Shown piece by piece: positions 1 to 15,000 of a stretch of DNA of 64,000 bases. The notes under the pieces were generated by a model. The model was not told the origin of the DNA, did not search any database, and was given only the letters and a program-made list of their open reading frames with translations. The position numbers were made by a program, and so were the translations under genes. Within the stretch, counting starts at the first letter, position 1. Each line of letters starts with the position of its first letter. This DNA comes from Nematostella vectensis (taxonomy: Eukaryota; Cnidaria; Anthozoa; Actiniaria; Edwardsiidae): positions 18,908,927 to 18,972,926 of the forward strand of contig NC_064034.1 in assembly GCF_932526225.1 (NCBI RefSeq), given 5' to 3'.

Positions 1-3000
1 TGTATTTGTCACCCCACAGACACCAGTGCTATTAGTGCATAACAGTTTGACACATGTATTTGTCACCTCACAGACACCAGTGCTATAAATGCATAACAGT
101 TTGATACATGTATTTGTCACCTCACAGACACCAGTGCTATAAATGCATAACAGTTTGATACATGTATTTGTCACCCCACTGACACCAGTGCTATAAGTGC
201 ATAACAGTTTGACACATGTATTTGTCACCTCACTGACACCAGTGCTACAAGTGCATAACAGTTTGACACATGTATTTGTTACCTCACAGACACCAGTGCT
301 ACAAATGCATAACAGTTTGATACATGTATTTGTTACCTCACAGACACCAGTGCTACAAGTGCATAACAGTTTGACACATGTATTTGTCACCCCACTGACA
401 CCAGTGCTACAAATGCATAACAGTTTGACACATGTATTTGTCACCTCACAGACACCAGTGCTATAAGTGCATAACAGTTTGATACATGTATTTGTCACCC
501 CACAGACACCAGTGCTATAAATGCATAACAGTTTGACACATGTATTTGTCACCCCACTGACACCAGTGCTACAAATGCATAACAGTTTGATACATGTATT
601 TGTCACCTCACAGACACCAGTGCTATAAGTGCATAACAGTTTGACACATGTATTTGTCACCCCACTGACACCAGTGCTACAAATGCATAACAGTTTGATA
701 CATGTATTTGTCACCCCACTGACACCAGTGCTATAAGTGCATAACAGTTTGACACATGTATTTGTCACCCCACAGACACCAGTGCTATAAGTGCATAACA
801 GTTTGACACATGTATTTGTCACCCCACTGACACCAGTGCTACAAATGCATAACAGTTTGATACATGTATTTGTCACCCCACTGACACCAGTGCTATAAGT
901 GCATAACAGTTTGACACATGTATTTGTTACCCCACTGACACCAGTGCTATAAGTGCATAACAGTTTGACACATGTATTTGTCACCCCACAGACACCAGTG
1001 CTATAAGTGCATATCAGTTTGATACATGTATTTGTCACCTCACAGACACCAGTGCTATAAATGCATAACAGTTTGACACATGTATTTGTCACCTCACAGA
1101 CACCAGTGCTACAAGTGCATAACAGTTTGATACATGTATTTGTCACCTCACAGACACCAGTGCTACAAATGCATAACAGTTTGACACATGTATTTGTTAC
1201 CCCACAGACACCAGTGCTACAAATGCATAACAGTTTGATACATGTATTTGTCACCCCACAGACACCAGTGCTACAAATGCATAACAGTTTGACACATGTA
1301 TTTGTTACCCCACAGACACCAGTGCTATAAGTGCATAACAGTTTGATACATGTATTTGTCACCTCACAGACACCAGTGCTACAAATGCATAACAGTTTGA
1401 TACATGTATTTGTCACCCCACAGACACCAGTGCTACAAATGCATAACAGTTTGATACATGTATTTGTCACCTCACAGACACCAGTGCTACAAATGCACAA
1501 CAGTTTGACACATGTATTTGTTACCCCACAGACACCAGTGCTATAAGTGCATAACAGTTTGATACATGTATTTGTCACCTCACAGACACCAGTGCTATAA
1601 GTGCATAACAGTTCGACACATGTATTTGTTACCCCACTGACACCAGTGCTATAAGTGCATAACAGTATGATACATGTATTTGTTACCCCACTGACACCAG
1701 TGCTATAAATGCATAACAGTTTGACACATGTATTTGTTACCTCACAGACACCAGTGCTATAAGTGCATAACAGTTTGATACATGTATTTGTCACCTCACA
1801 GACACCAGTGCTATAAATGCATAACAGTTTGACACATGTATTTGTCACCCCACAGACACCAGTGCTATAAGTGCATATCAGTTTGATACATGTATTTGTC
1901 ACCTCACAGACACCAGTGCTATAAATGCATAACAGTTTGACACATGTATTTGTCACCTCACAGACACCAGTGCTACAAGTGCATAACAGTTTGATACATG
2001 TATTTGTCACCTCACAGACACCAGTGCTACAAATGCATAACAGTTTGACACATGTATTTGTTACCCCACAGACACCAGTGCTATAAGTGCATAACAGTTT
2101 GATACATGTATTTGTTACCCCACTGACACCAGTGCTATAAATGCATAACAGTTTGACACATGTATTTGTTACCTCACAGACACCAGTGCTATAAGTGCAT
2201 AACAGTTTGATACATGTATTTGTCACCCCACAGACACCAGTGCTATAAGTGCATAACAGTTTGACACATGTATTTGTTACCTCACAGACACCAGTGCTAT
2301 AAGTGCATAACAGTTTGATACATGTATTTGTCACCTCACAGACACCAGTGCTATGAATGCATAACAGTTTGATACATGTATTTGTCACCTCACAGACACC
2401 AGTGCTATAAGTGCATAACAGTTTGACACATGTATTTGTCACCCCACTGACACCAGTGCTTCAAGTGCATAACAGTTTGATACATGTATTTGTCACCCCA
2501 CAGACACCAGTGCTACAAATGCATATCAGTTTGATACATGTATTTGTCACCTCACAGACACCAGTGCTACAAATGCATAACAGTTTGATACATGTATTTG
2601 TCACCCCACTGACACCAGTGCTATAAGTGCATAACAGTTTGATACATGTATTTGTCACCTCACAGACACCAGTGCTACAAATGCATAACAGTTTGATACA
2701 TGTATTTGTCACCCCACTGACACCAGTGCTATAAGTGCATAACAGTTTGATACATGTATTTGTTACCCCACTGACACCAGTGCTACAAATGCATAACGGT
2801 TTGACACATGTATTTGTCACCCCACAGACACCAGTGCTACAAATGCATAACAGTTTGATACATGTATTTGTCACCTCACAGACACCAGTGCTATGAATGC
2901 ATAACAGTTTGATACATGTATTTGTCACCCCACTGACACCAGTGCTATGAATGCATAACAGTTTGATACATGTATTTGTTACCCCACTGACACCAGTGCT

Positions 3001-6000
3001 ATAAGTGCATAACAGTTTGATACATGTATTTGTCACCTCACAGACACCAGTGCTACAAATGCATAACAGTTTGATACATGTATTTGTCACCCCACTGACA
3101 CCAGTGCTATAAGTGCATAACAGTTTGATACATGTATTTGTTACCCCACTGACACCAGTGCTACAAATGCATAACGGTTTGACACATGTATTTGTTACCC
3201 CACAGACACCAGTGCTATAAGTGCATAACGGTTTGACACATGTATTTGTTACCCCACAGACACCAGTGCTATAAATGCATAACAGTTTGATACATGTATT
3301 TGTCACCTCACAGACACCAGTGCTATAAGTGCATAACAGTTTGACACATGTATTTGTCACCCCACAGACACCAGTGCTACAAATGCATATCAGTTTGATA
3401 CATGTATTTGTCACCTCACAGACACCAGTGCTACAAATGCATAACAGTTTGATACATGTATTTGTCACCCCACTGACACCAGTGCTATAAGTGCATAACA
3501 GTTTGATACATGTATTTGTCACCTCACAGACACCAGTGCTACAAATGCATAACAGTTTGATACATGTATTTGTCACCCCACTGACACCAGTGCTATAAGT
3601 GCATAACAGTTTGATACATGTATTTGTTACCCCACTGACACCAGTGCTACAAATGCATAACGGTTTGACACATGTATTTGTCACCCCACAGACACCAGTG
3701 CTACAAATGCATAAAAGTTTGATACATGTATTTGTCACCTCACAGACACCAGTGCTATGAATGCATAACAGTTTGATACATGTATTTGTCACCCCACTGA
3801 CACCAGTGCTATGAATGCATAACAGTTTGATACATGTATTTGTTACCCCACTGACACCAGTGCTATAAGTGCATAACAGTTTGATACATGTATTTGTCAC
3901 CTCACAGACACCAGTGCTACAAATGCATAACAGTTTGATACATGTATTTGTCACCCCACTGACACCAGTGCTATAAGTGCATAACAGTTTGATACATGTA
4001 TTTGTTACCCCACTGACACCAGTGCTACAAATGCATAACGGTTTGACACATGTATTTGTTACCCCACAGACACCAGTGCTATAAGTGCATAACGGTTTGA
4101 CACATGTATTTGTTACCCCACAGACACCAGTGCTATAAATGCATAACAGTTTGATACATGTATTTGTCACCTCACAGACACCAGTGCTATAAGTGCATAA
4201 CAGTTTGACACATGTATTTGTCACCCCACTGACACCAGTGCTTCAAGTGCATAACAGTTTGATACATGTATTTGTCACCCCACAGACACCAGTGCTACAA
4301 ATGCATATCAGTTCGACACATGTATTTGTTACCCCACTGACACCAGTGCTATAAGTGCATAACAGTTTGACACATGTATTTGTCACCTCAGACACCAGTG
4401 CTATAAGTGCATAACGGTTTGACACATGTATTTGTTACCCCACAGACACCAGTGCTATAAATGCATAACAGTTTGATACATGTATTTGTCACCCCACAGA
4501 CACCAGTGCTATAAATGCATAACAGTTTGACACATGTATTTGTCACCTCACAGACACCAGTGCTATAAGTGCATAACAGTTTGACACATGTATTTGTCAC
4601 CCCACTGACACCAGTGCTATAAATGCATAACAGTTTGACACATGTATTTGTCACCTCACAGACACCAGTGCTATAAGTGCATAACAGTTTGACACATGTA
4701 TTTGTCACCCCACTGACACCAGTGCTTCAAGTGCATAACAGTTTGATACATGTATTTGTTACCCCACAGACACCAGTGCTATAAGTGCATAACAGTTTGA
4801 TACATGTATTTGTTACCTCACAGACACCAGTGCTATAAGTGCATAACAGTTTGATACATGTATTTGTCACCCCACTGACACCAGTGCTTCAAGTGCATAA
4901 CAGTTTGATACATGTATTTGTCACCCCACAGACACCAGTGCTACAAATGCATAACAGTTTGACACATGTATTTGTCACCCCACAGACACCAGTGCTATAA
5001 GTGCATAACAGTTTGATACATGTATTTGTCACCCCACAGACACCAGTGCTACAAATGCATAACAGTTTGACACATGTATTTGTCACCCCACAGACACCAG
5101 TGCTATAAGTGCATAACAGTTTGACACATGTATTTGTCACCTCACAGACACCAGTGCTACAAATGCATAATAGTTTGACACATGTATTTGTTACCCCACA
5201 GACACCAGTGCTACAAATGCATAACAGTTTGATACATGTATTTGTCACCCCACAGACACCAGTGCTATAAATGCATAACAGTTTGACACATGTATTTGTC
5301 ACCCCACAGACACCAGTGCTATAAATGCATAACAGTTTGATACATGTATTTGTCACCTCACAGACACCAGTGCTACAAATGCATAATAGTTTGACACATG
5401 TATTTGTTACCCCACAGACACCAGTGCTACAAATGCATAACGGTTTGATACATGTATTTGTCACCCCACAGACACCAGTGCTACAAATGCATAACGGTTT
5501 GACACATGTATTTGTCACCCCACAGACACCAGTGCTATAAGTGCATAACAGTTTGACACATGTATTTGTTACCCCACAGACACCAGTGCTACAAATGCAT
5601 AACAGTTTGATACATGTATTTGTCACCCCACAGACACCAGTGTTATAAGTGCATAACAGTTCGACACATGTATTTGTCACCCCACAGACACCAGTGCTTC
5701 AAGTGCATAACAGTTTGACACATGTATTTGTTACCCCACAGACACCAGTGCTATAAGTGCATAACAGTTTGACACATGTATTTGTTACCCCACAGACACC
5801 AGTGCTACAAATGCATAACGGTTTGATACATGTATTTGTTACCTCACAGACACCAGTGCTACAAATGCATAACAGTTTGATACATGTATTTGTCACCCCA
5901 CAGACACCAGTGCTACAAATGCATAACAGTTTGATACATGTATTTGTCACCCCACAGACACCAGTGCTACAAATGCATAACGGTTTGATACATGTATTTG

Positions 6001-9000
6001 TCACCCCACTGACACCAGTGCTTCAAGTGCATAACAGTTTGATACATGTATTTGTCACCCCACTGACACCAGTGCTTCAAGTGCATAACAGTTTGATACA
6101 TGTATTTGTCACCCCACAGACACCAGTGCTATAAGTGCATAACAGTTTGACACATGTATTTGTTACCTCACAGACACCAGTGCTACAAATGCATAACAGT
6201 TTGATACATGTATTTGTCACCCCACAGACACCAGTGCTACAAATGCATAACAGTTTGATACATGTATTTGTCACCCCACAGACACCAGTGCTATAAATGC
6301 ATAACAGTTTGACACATGTATTTGTCACCCCACAGACACCAGTGCTATAAATGCATAACAGTTTGATACATGTATTTGTCACCTCACAGACACCAGTGCT
6401 ACAAATGCATAATAGTTTGACACATGTATTTGTTACCCCACAGACACCAGTGCTACAAATGCATAACGGTTTGATACATGTATTTGTCACCCCACAGACA
6501 CCAGTGCTACAAATGCATAACGGTTTGACACATGTATTTGTCACCCCACAGACACCAGTGCTATAAGTGCATAACAGTTTGACACATGTATTTGTTACCC
6601 CACAGACACCAGTGCTACAAATGCATAACAGTTTGATACATGTATTTGTCACCCCACAGACACCAGTGTTATAAGTGCATAACAGTTCGACACATGTATT
6701 TGTCACCCCACAGACACCAGTGCTTCAAGTGCATAACAGTTTGACACATGTATTTGTTACCCCACAGACACCAGTGCTATAAGTGCATAACAGTTTGACA
6801 CATGTATTTGTTACCCCACAGACACCAGTGCTACAAATGCATAACGGTTTGATACATGTATTTGTTACCTCACAGACACCAGTGCTACAAATGCATAACA
6901 GTTTGATACATGTATTTGTCACCCCACAGACACCAGTGCTACAAATGCATAACAGTTTGATACATGTATTTGTCACCCCACAGACACCAGTGCTACAAAT
7001 GCATAACGGTTTGATACATGTATTTGTCACCCCACTGACACCAGTGCTTCAAGTGCATAACAGTTTGATACATGTATTTGTCACCCCACTGACACCAGTG
7101 CTTCAAGTGCATAACAGTTTGATACATGTATTTGTCACCCCACAGACACCAGTGCTATAAGTGCATAACAGTTTGACACATGTATTTGTTACCTCACAGA
7201 CACCAGTGCTACAAATGCATAACAGTTTGATACATGTATTTGTCACCCCACAGACACCAGTGCTACAAATGCATAACAGTTTGATACATGTATTTGTCAC
7301 CCCACAGACACCAGTGCTTCAAGTGCATAACAGTTTGATACATGTATTTGTTACCCCACAGACACCAGTGCTACAAATGCATAACAGTTTGATACATGTA
7401 TTTGTCACCCCACTGACACCAGTGCTATAAGTGCATAACAGTTTGACACTTGTATTTGTCACCCCACAGACACCAGTGCTATAAGTGCATAACAGTTTGA
7501 CACATGTATTTGTTACCTCACAGACACCAGTGCTACAAATGCATAACAGTTTGATACATGTATTTGTTACCTCACAGACACCAGTGCTACAAGTGCATAA
7601 CAGTTTGACACATGTATTTGTCACCCCACAGACACCAGTGCTTCAAGTGCATAACAGTTTGATACATGTATTTGTTACCCCACAGAGACCAGTGCTATAA
7701 GTGCATAACGGTTTGACACATGTATTTGTCACCTCACAGACACCAGTGCTATAAGTGCATAACAGTTTGATACATGTATTTTTTACCCCACAGACACCAG
7801 TGCTACAAATGCATAACAGTTTGATACATGTATTTGTTACCCCACAGACACCAGTGCTATAAGTGCATAACAGTTTGACACATGTATTTGTTACCCCACA
7901 GATACCAGTGCTACAAATGCATAACAGTTTGATACATGTATTTGTTACCCCACTGACACCAGTGCTACAAATGCATAACAGTTTGATACATGTATTTGTC
8001 ACCCCACAGACACCAGTGCTATAAGTGCATAACAGTTTGATACATGTATTTGTCACCCCACAGACACCAGTGCTATAAGTGCATAACAGTTTGACACATG
8101 TATTTGTCACCTCACAGACACCAGTGCTACAAATGCATAACAGTTTGATGCATGTATTTGTTACCCCACTGACACCAGTGCTATAAATGCATAACAGTTT
8201 GATACATGTATTTGTTACCCCACTGACACCAGTGCTATAAATGCATAACAGTTTGATGCATGTATTTGTCACCCCACAGACACCAGTGCTATAAATGCAT
8301 AACAGTTTGATACATGTATTTGTCACCTCACAGACACCAGTGCTATAAATGCATAACAGTTTGATACATGTATTTGTTACCCCACAGACACCAGTGCTAC
8401 AAATGCATAACAGTTTGATACATGTATTTGTTACCCCACTGACACCAGTGCTATAAGTGCATAACAGTTTGATACATGTATTTTTCACCTCACAGACACC
8501 AGTGCTATAAATGCATAACAGTTTGATACATGTATTTGTTACCCCACAGACACCAGTGCTACAAATGCATAACAGTTTGATACATGTATTTGTTACCCCA
8601 CTGACACCAGTGCTATAAGTGCATAACAGTTTGACACATGTATTTGTTACCCCACAGATACCAGTGCTACAAATGCATAACAGTTTGATACATGTATTTG
8701 TCACCCCACAGACACCAGTGCTACAAATGCATAACAGTTTGATACATGTATTTGTCACCCCACTGACACCAGTGCTATAAGTGCATAACAGTTTGATACA
8801 TGTATTTGTTACCTCACAGACACCAGTGCTACAAATGCATAACAGTTTGATACATGTATTTGTCACCCCACAGACACCAGTGCTACAAATGCATAACAGT
8901 TTGATACATGTATTTGTCACCCCACAGACACCAGTGCTACAAATGCATAACAGTTTGATACATGTATTTGTCACCCCACAGACACCAGTGCTACAAATGC

Positions 9001-12000
9001 ATAACAGTTTGATACATGTATTTGTCACCTCACTGACATCAGTGCTATAAGTGCATAACAGTTTGATATATGTATTTGTCACCCCACTAACACCAGTGCT
9101 ATAAGTGCATAACAGTTTGATGCATGTATTTGTCACCCCACAGACACCAGTGCTACAAATGCATAACAGTTTGATACATGTATTTGTCACCTCACAGACA
9201 CCAGTGCTATAAGTGCATAACAGTTTGACACATGTATTTGTCACCCCACAGACACCAGTGCTACAAATGCATAACAGTTTGATACATGTATTTGTCACCT
9301 CACAGACACCAGTGCTATAAGTGCATAACAGTTTGATACATGTATTTGTTACCCCACTGACACCAGTGCTATAAGTGCATAACAGTTTGATGCATGTATT
9401 TGTCACCCCACAGACACCAGTGCTATAAATGCATAACAGTTTGACACATGTATTTGTCACCCCACAGACACCAGTGCTTCAAGTGCATGACAGTTTGACA
9501 CATGTATTTGTCACCCCACAGACACCAGTGCTATAAGTGCATAACAGTTTGATACATGTATTTGTTACCCCACTGACACCAGTGCTATAAGTGCATAACA
9601 GTTTGATACATGTATTTGTTACCCCACTGACACCAGTGCTATAAGTGCATAACAGTTTGATACATGTATTTGTTACCCCACTGACACCAGTGCTATAAGT
9701 GCATAACAGTTTGATACATGTATTTGTTACCCCACTGACACCAGTGCTATAAGTGCATAACAGTTTGATACATGTATTTGTCACCTCACAGACACCAGTG
9801 CTATAAGTGCATAACAGTTTGATACATGTATTTGTCACCCCACTGACACCAGTGCTATAAGTGCATAACAGTTTGATGCATGTATTTGTCACCCCACAGA
9901 CACCAGTGCTATGAATGCATAACAGTTTGATACATGTATTTGTTACCCCACAGACACCAGTGCTACAAATGCATAACAGTTTGATACATGTATTTGTCAC
10001 CCCACAGACACCAGTGCTATAAGTGCATAACAGTTTGATACATGTATTTGTTACCCCACTGACACCAGTGCTATAAGTACATAACAGTTTGACACATGTA
10101 CTTGTTACCCCACAGACACCAGTGCTATAAGTGCATATCAGTTTGATACATGTATTTGTCACCCCACTGACACCAGTGCTATAAGTGCATAACAGTTTGA
10201 TACATGTATTTGTCACCTCACAGACACCAGTGCTATAAGTGCATAACAGTTTGACACATGTATTTGTCACCCCACAGACACCAGTGCTACAAATGCATAT
10301 CAGTTTGATACATGTATTTGTCACCTCACAGACACCAGTGCTACAAATGCATAACAGTTTGATACATGTATTTGTCACCCCACTGACACCAGTGCTATAA
10401 GTGCATAACAGTTTGATACATGTATTTGTCACCTCACAGACACCAGTGCTACAAATGCATAACAGTTTGATACATGTATTTGTCACCCCACTGACACCAG
10501 TGCTATAAGTGCATAACAGTTTGATACATGTATTTGTTACCCCACTGACACCAGTGCTACAAATGCATAACGGTTTGACACATGTATTTGTCACCCCACA
10601 GACACCAGTGCTACAAATGCATAAAAGTTTGATACATGTATTTGTCACCTCACAGACACCAGTGCTATGAATGCATAACAGTTTGATACATGTATTTGTC
10701 ACCCCACTGACACCAGTGCTATGAATGCATAACAGTTTGATACATGTATTTGTTACCCCACTGACACCAGTGCTATAAGTGCATAACAGTTTGATACATG
10801 TATTTGTCACCTCACAGACACCAGTGCTACAAATGCATAACAGTTTGATACATGTATTTGTCACCCCACTGACACCAGTGCTATAAGTGCATAACAGTTT
10901 GATACATGTATTTGTTACCCCACTGACACCAGTGCTACAAATGCATAACGGTTTGACACATGTATTTGTTACCCCACAGACACCAGTGCTATAAGTGCAT
11001 AACGGTTTGACACATGTATTTGTTACCCCACAGACACCAGTGCTATAAATGCATAACAGTTTGATACATGTATTTGTCACCTCACAGACACCAGTGCTAT
11101 AAGTGCATAACAGTTTGACACATGTATTTGTCACCCCACTGACACCAGTGCTTCAAGTGCATAACAGTTTGATACATGTATTTGTCACCCCACAGACACC
11201 AGTGCTACAAATGCATATCAGTTCGACACATGTATTTGTTACCCCACTGACACCAGTGCTATAAGTGCATAACAGTTTGACACATGTATTTGTCACCTCA
11301 GACACCAGTGCTATAAGTGCATAACGGTTTGACACATGTATTTGTTACCCCACAGACACCAGTGCTATAAATGCATAACAGTTTGATACATGTATTTGTC
11401 ACCCCACAGACACCAGTGCTATAAATGCATAACAGTTTGACACATGTATTTGTCACCTCACAGACACCAGTGCTATAAGTGCATAACAGTTTGACACATG
11501 TATTTGTCACCCCACTGACACCAGTGCTATAAATGCATAACAGTTTGACACATGTATTTGTCACCTCACAGACACCAGTGCTATAAGTGCATAACAGTTT
11601 GACACATGTATTTGTCACCCCACTGACACCAGTGCTTCAAGTGCATAACAGTTTGATACATGTATTTGTTACCCCACAGACACCAGTGCTATAAGTGCAT
11701 AACAGTTTGATACATGTATTTGTTACCTCACAGACACCAGTGCTATAAGTGCATAACAGTTTGATACATGTATTTGTCACCCCACTGACACCAGTGCTTC
11801 AAGTGCATAACAGTTTGATACATGTATTTGTCACCCCACAGACACCAGTGCTACAAATGCATAACAGTTTGACACATGTATTTGTCACCCCACAGACACC
11901 AGTGCTATAAGTGCATAACAGTTTGATACATGTATTTGTCACCCCACAGACACCAGTGCTACAAATGCATAACAGTTTGACACATGTATTTGTCACCCCA

Positions 12001-15000
12001 CAGACACCAGTGCTATAAGTGCATAACAGTTTGACACATGTATTTGTCACCTCACAGACACCAGTGCTACAAATGCATAATAGTTTGACACATGTATTTG
12101 TTACCCCACAGACACCAGTGCTACAAATGCATAACAGTTTGATACATGTATTTGTCACCCCACAGACACCAGTGCTATAAATGCATAACAGTTTGACACA
12201 TGTATTTGTCACCCCACAGACACCAGTGCTATAAATGCATAACAGTTTGATACATGTATTTGTCACCTCACAGACACCAGTGCTACAAATGCATAATAGT
12301 TTGACACATGTATTTGTTACCCCACAGACACCAGTGCTACAAATGCATAACGGTTTGATACATGTATTTGTCACCCCACAGACACCAGTGCTACAAATGC
12401 ATAACGGTTTGACACATGTATTTGTCACCCCACAGACACCAGTGCTATAAGTGCATAACAGTTTGACACATGTATTTGTTACCCCACAGACACCAGTGCT
12501 ACAAATGCATAACAGTTTGATACATGTATTTGTCACCCCACAGACACCAGTGTTATAAGTGCATAACAGTTCGACACATGTATTTGTCACCCCACAGACA
12601 CCAGTGCTTCAAGTGCATAACAGTTTGATACATGTATTTGTCACCCCACAGACACCAGTGCTATAAGTGCATAACAGTTTGACACATGTATTTGTTACCT
12701 CACAGACACCAGTGCTACAAATGCATAACAGTTTGATACATGTATTTGTCACCCCACAGACACCAGTGCTACAAATGCATAACAGTTTGATACATGTATT
12801 TGTCACCCCACAGACACCAGTGCTTCAAGTGCATAACAGTTTGATACATGTATTTGTTACCCCACAGACACCAGTGCTACAAATGCATAACAGTTTGATA
12901 CATGTATTTGTCACCCCACTGACACCAGTGCTATAAGTGCATAACAGTTTGACACATGTATTTGTCACCCCACAGACACCAGTGCTATAAGTGCATAACA
13001 GTTTGACACATGTATTTGTTACCTCACAGACACCAGTGCTACAAATGCATAACAGTTTGATACATGTATTTGTTACCTCACAGACACCAGTGCTACAAGT
13101 GCATAACAGTTTGACACATGTATTTGTCACCCCACAGACACCAGTGCTTCAAGTGCATAACAGTTTGATACATGTATTTGTTACCCCACAGAGACCAGTG
13201 CTATAAGTGCATAACGGTTTGACACATGTATTTGTCACCTCACAGACACCAGTGCTATAAGTGCATAACAGTTTGATACATGTATTTTTTACCCCACAGA
13301 CACCAGTGCTACAAATGCATAACAGTTTGATACATGTATTTGTTACCCCACAGACACCAGTGCTATAAGTGCATAACAGTTTGACACATGTATTTGTTAC
13401 CCCACAGATACCAGTGCTACAAATGCATAACAGTTTGATACATGTATTTGTTACCCCACTGACACCAGTGCTACAAATGCATAACAGTTTGATACATGTA
13501 TTTGTCACCCCACAGACACCAGTGCTATAAGTGCATAACAGTTTGATACATGTATTTGTCACCCCACAGACACCAGTGCTATAAGTGCATAACAGTTTGA
13601 CACATGTATTTGTCACCTCACAGACACCAGTGCTACAAATGCATAACAGTTTGATGCATGTATTTGTTACCCCACTGACACCAGTGCTATAAATGCATAA
13701 CAGTTTGATACATGTATTTGTTACCCCACTGACACCAGTGCTATAAATGCATAACAGTTTGATGCATGTATTTGTCACCCCACAGACACCAGTGCTATAA
13801 ATGCATAACAGTTTGATACATGTATTTGTCACCTCACAGACACCAGTGCTATAAATGCATAACAGTTTGATACATGTATTTGTTACCCCACAGACACCAG
13901 TGCTACAAATGCATAACAGTTTGATACATGTATTTGTTACCCCACTGACACCAGTGCTATAAGTGCATAACAGTTTGATACATGTATTTTTCACCTCACA
14001 GACACCAGTGCTATAAATGCATAACAGTTTGATACATGTATTTGTTACCCCACAGACACCAGTGCTACAAATGCATAACAGTTTGATACATGTATTTGTT
14101 ACCCCACTGACACCAGTGCTATAAGTGCATAACAGTTTGACACATGTATTTGTTACCCCACAGATACCAGTGCTACAAATGCATAACAGTTTGATACATG
14201 TATTTGTCACCCCACAGACACCAGTGCTACAAATGCATAACAGTTTGATACATGTATTTGTCACCCCACTGACACCAGTGCTATAAGTGCATAACAGTTT
14301 GATACATGTATTTGTTACCTCACAGACACCAGTGCTACAAATGCATAACAGTTTGATACATGTATTTGTCACCCCACAGACACCAGTGCTACAAATGCAT
14401 AACAGTTTGATACATGTATTTGTCACCCCACAGACACCAGTGCTACAAATGCATAACAGTTTGATACATGTATTTGTCACCCCACAGACACCAGTGCTAC
14501 AAATGCATAACAGTTTGATACATGTATTTGTCACCTCACTGACATCAGTGCTATAAGTGCATAACAGTTTGATATATGTATTTGTCACCCCACTAACACC
14601 AGTGCTATAAGTGCATAACAGTTTGATGCATGTATTTGTCACCCCACAGACACCAGTGCTACAAATGCATAACAGTTTGATACATGTATTTGTCACCTCA
14701 CAGACACCAGTGCTATAAGTGCATAACAGTTTGACACATGTATTTGTCACCCCACAGACACCAGTGCTACAAATGCATAACAGTTTGATACATGTATTTG
14801 TCACCTCACAGACACCAGTGCTATAAGTGCATAACAGTTTGATACATGTATTTGTTACCCCACTGACACCAGTGCTATAAGTGCATAACAGTTTGATGCA
14901 TGTATTTGTCACCCCACAGACACCAGTGCTATAAATGCATAACAGTTTGACACATGTATTTGTCACCCCACAGACACCAGTGCTTCAAGTGCATGACAGT

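Noticed and set aside
197-7700. Plus-strand frames repeating MHNSLTHVFVTSQTPVLQ
   Set aside because: Same cause: periodic repeat with a length multiple of three; interrupted at TATAAG variants.
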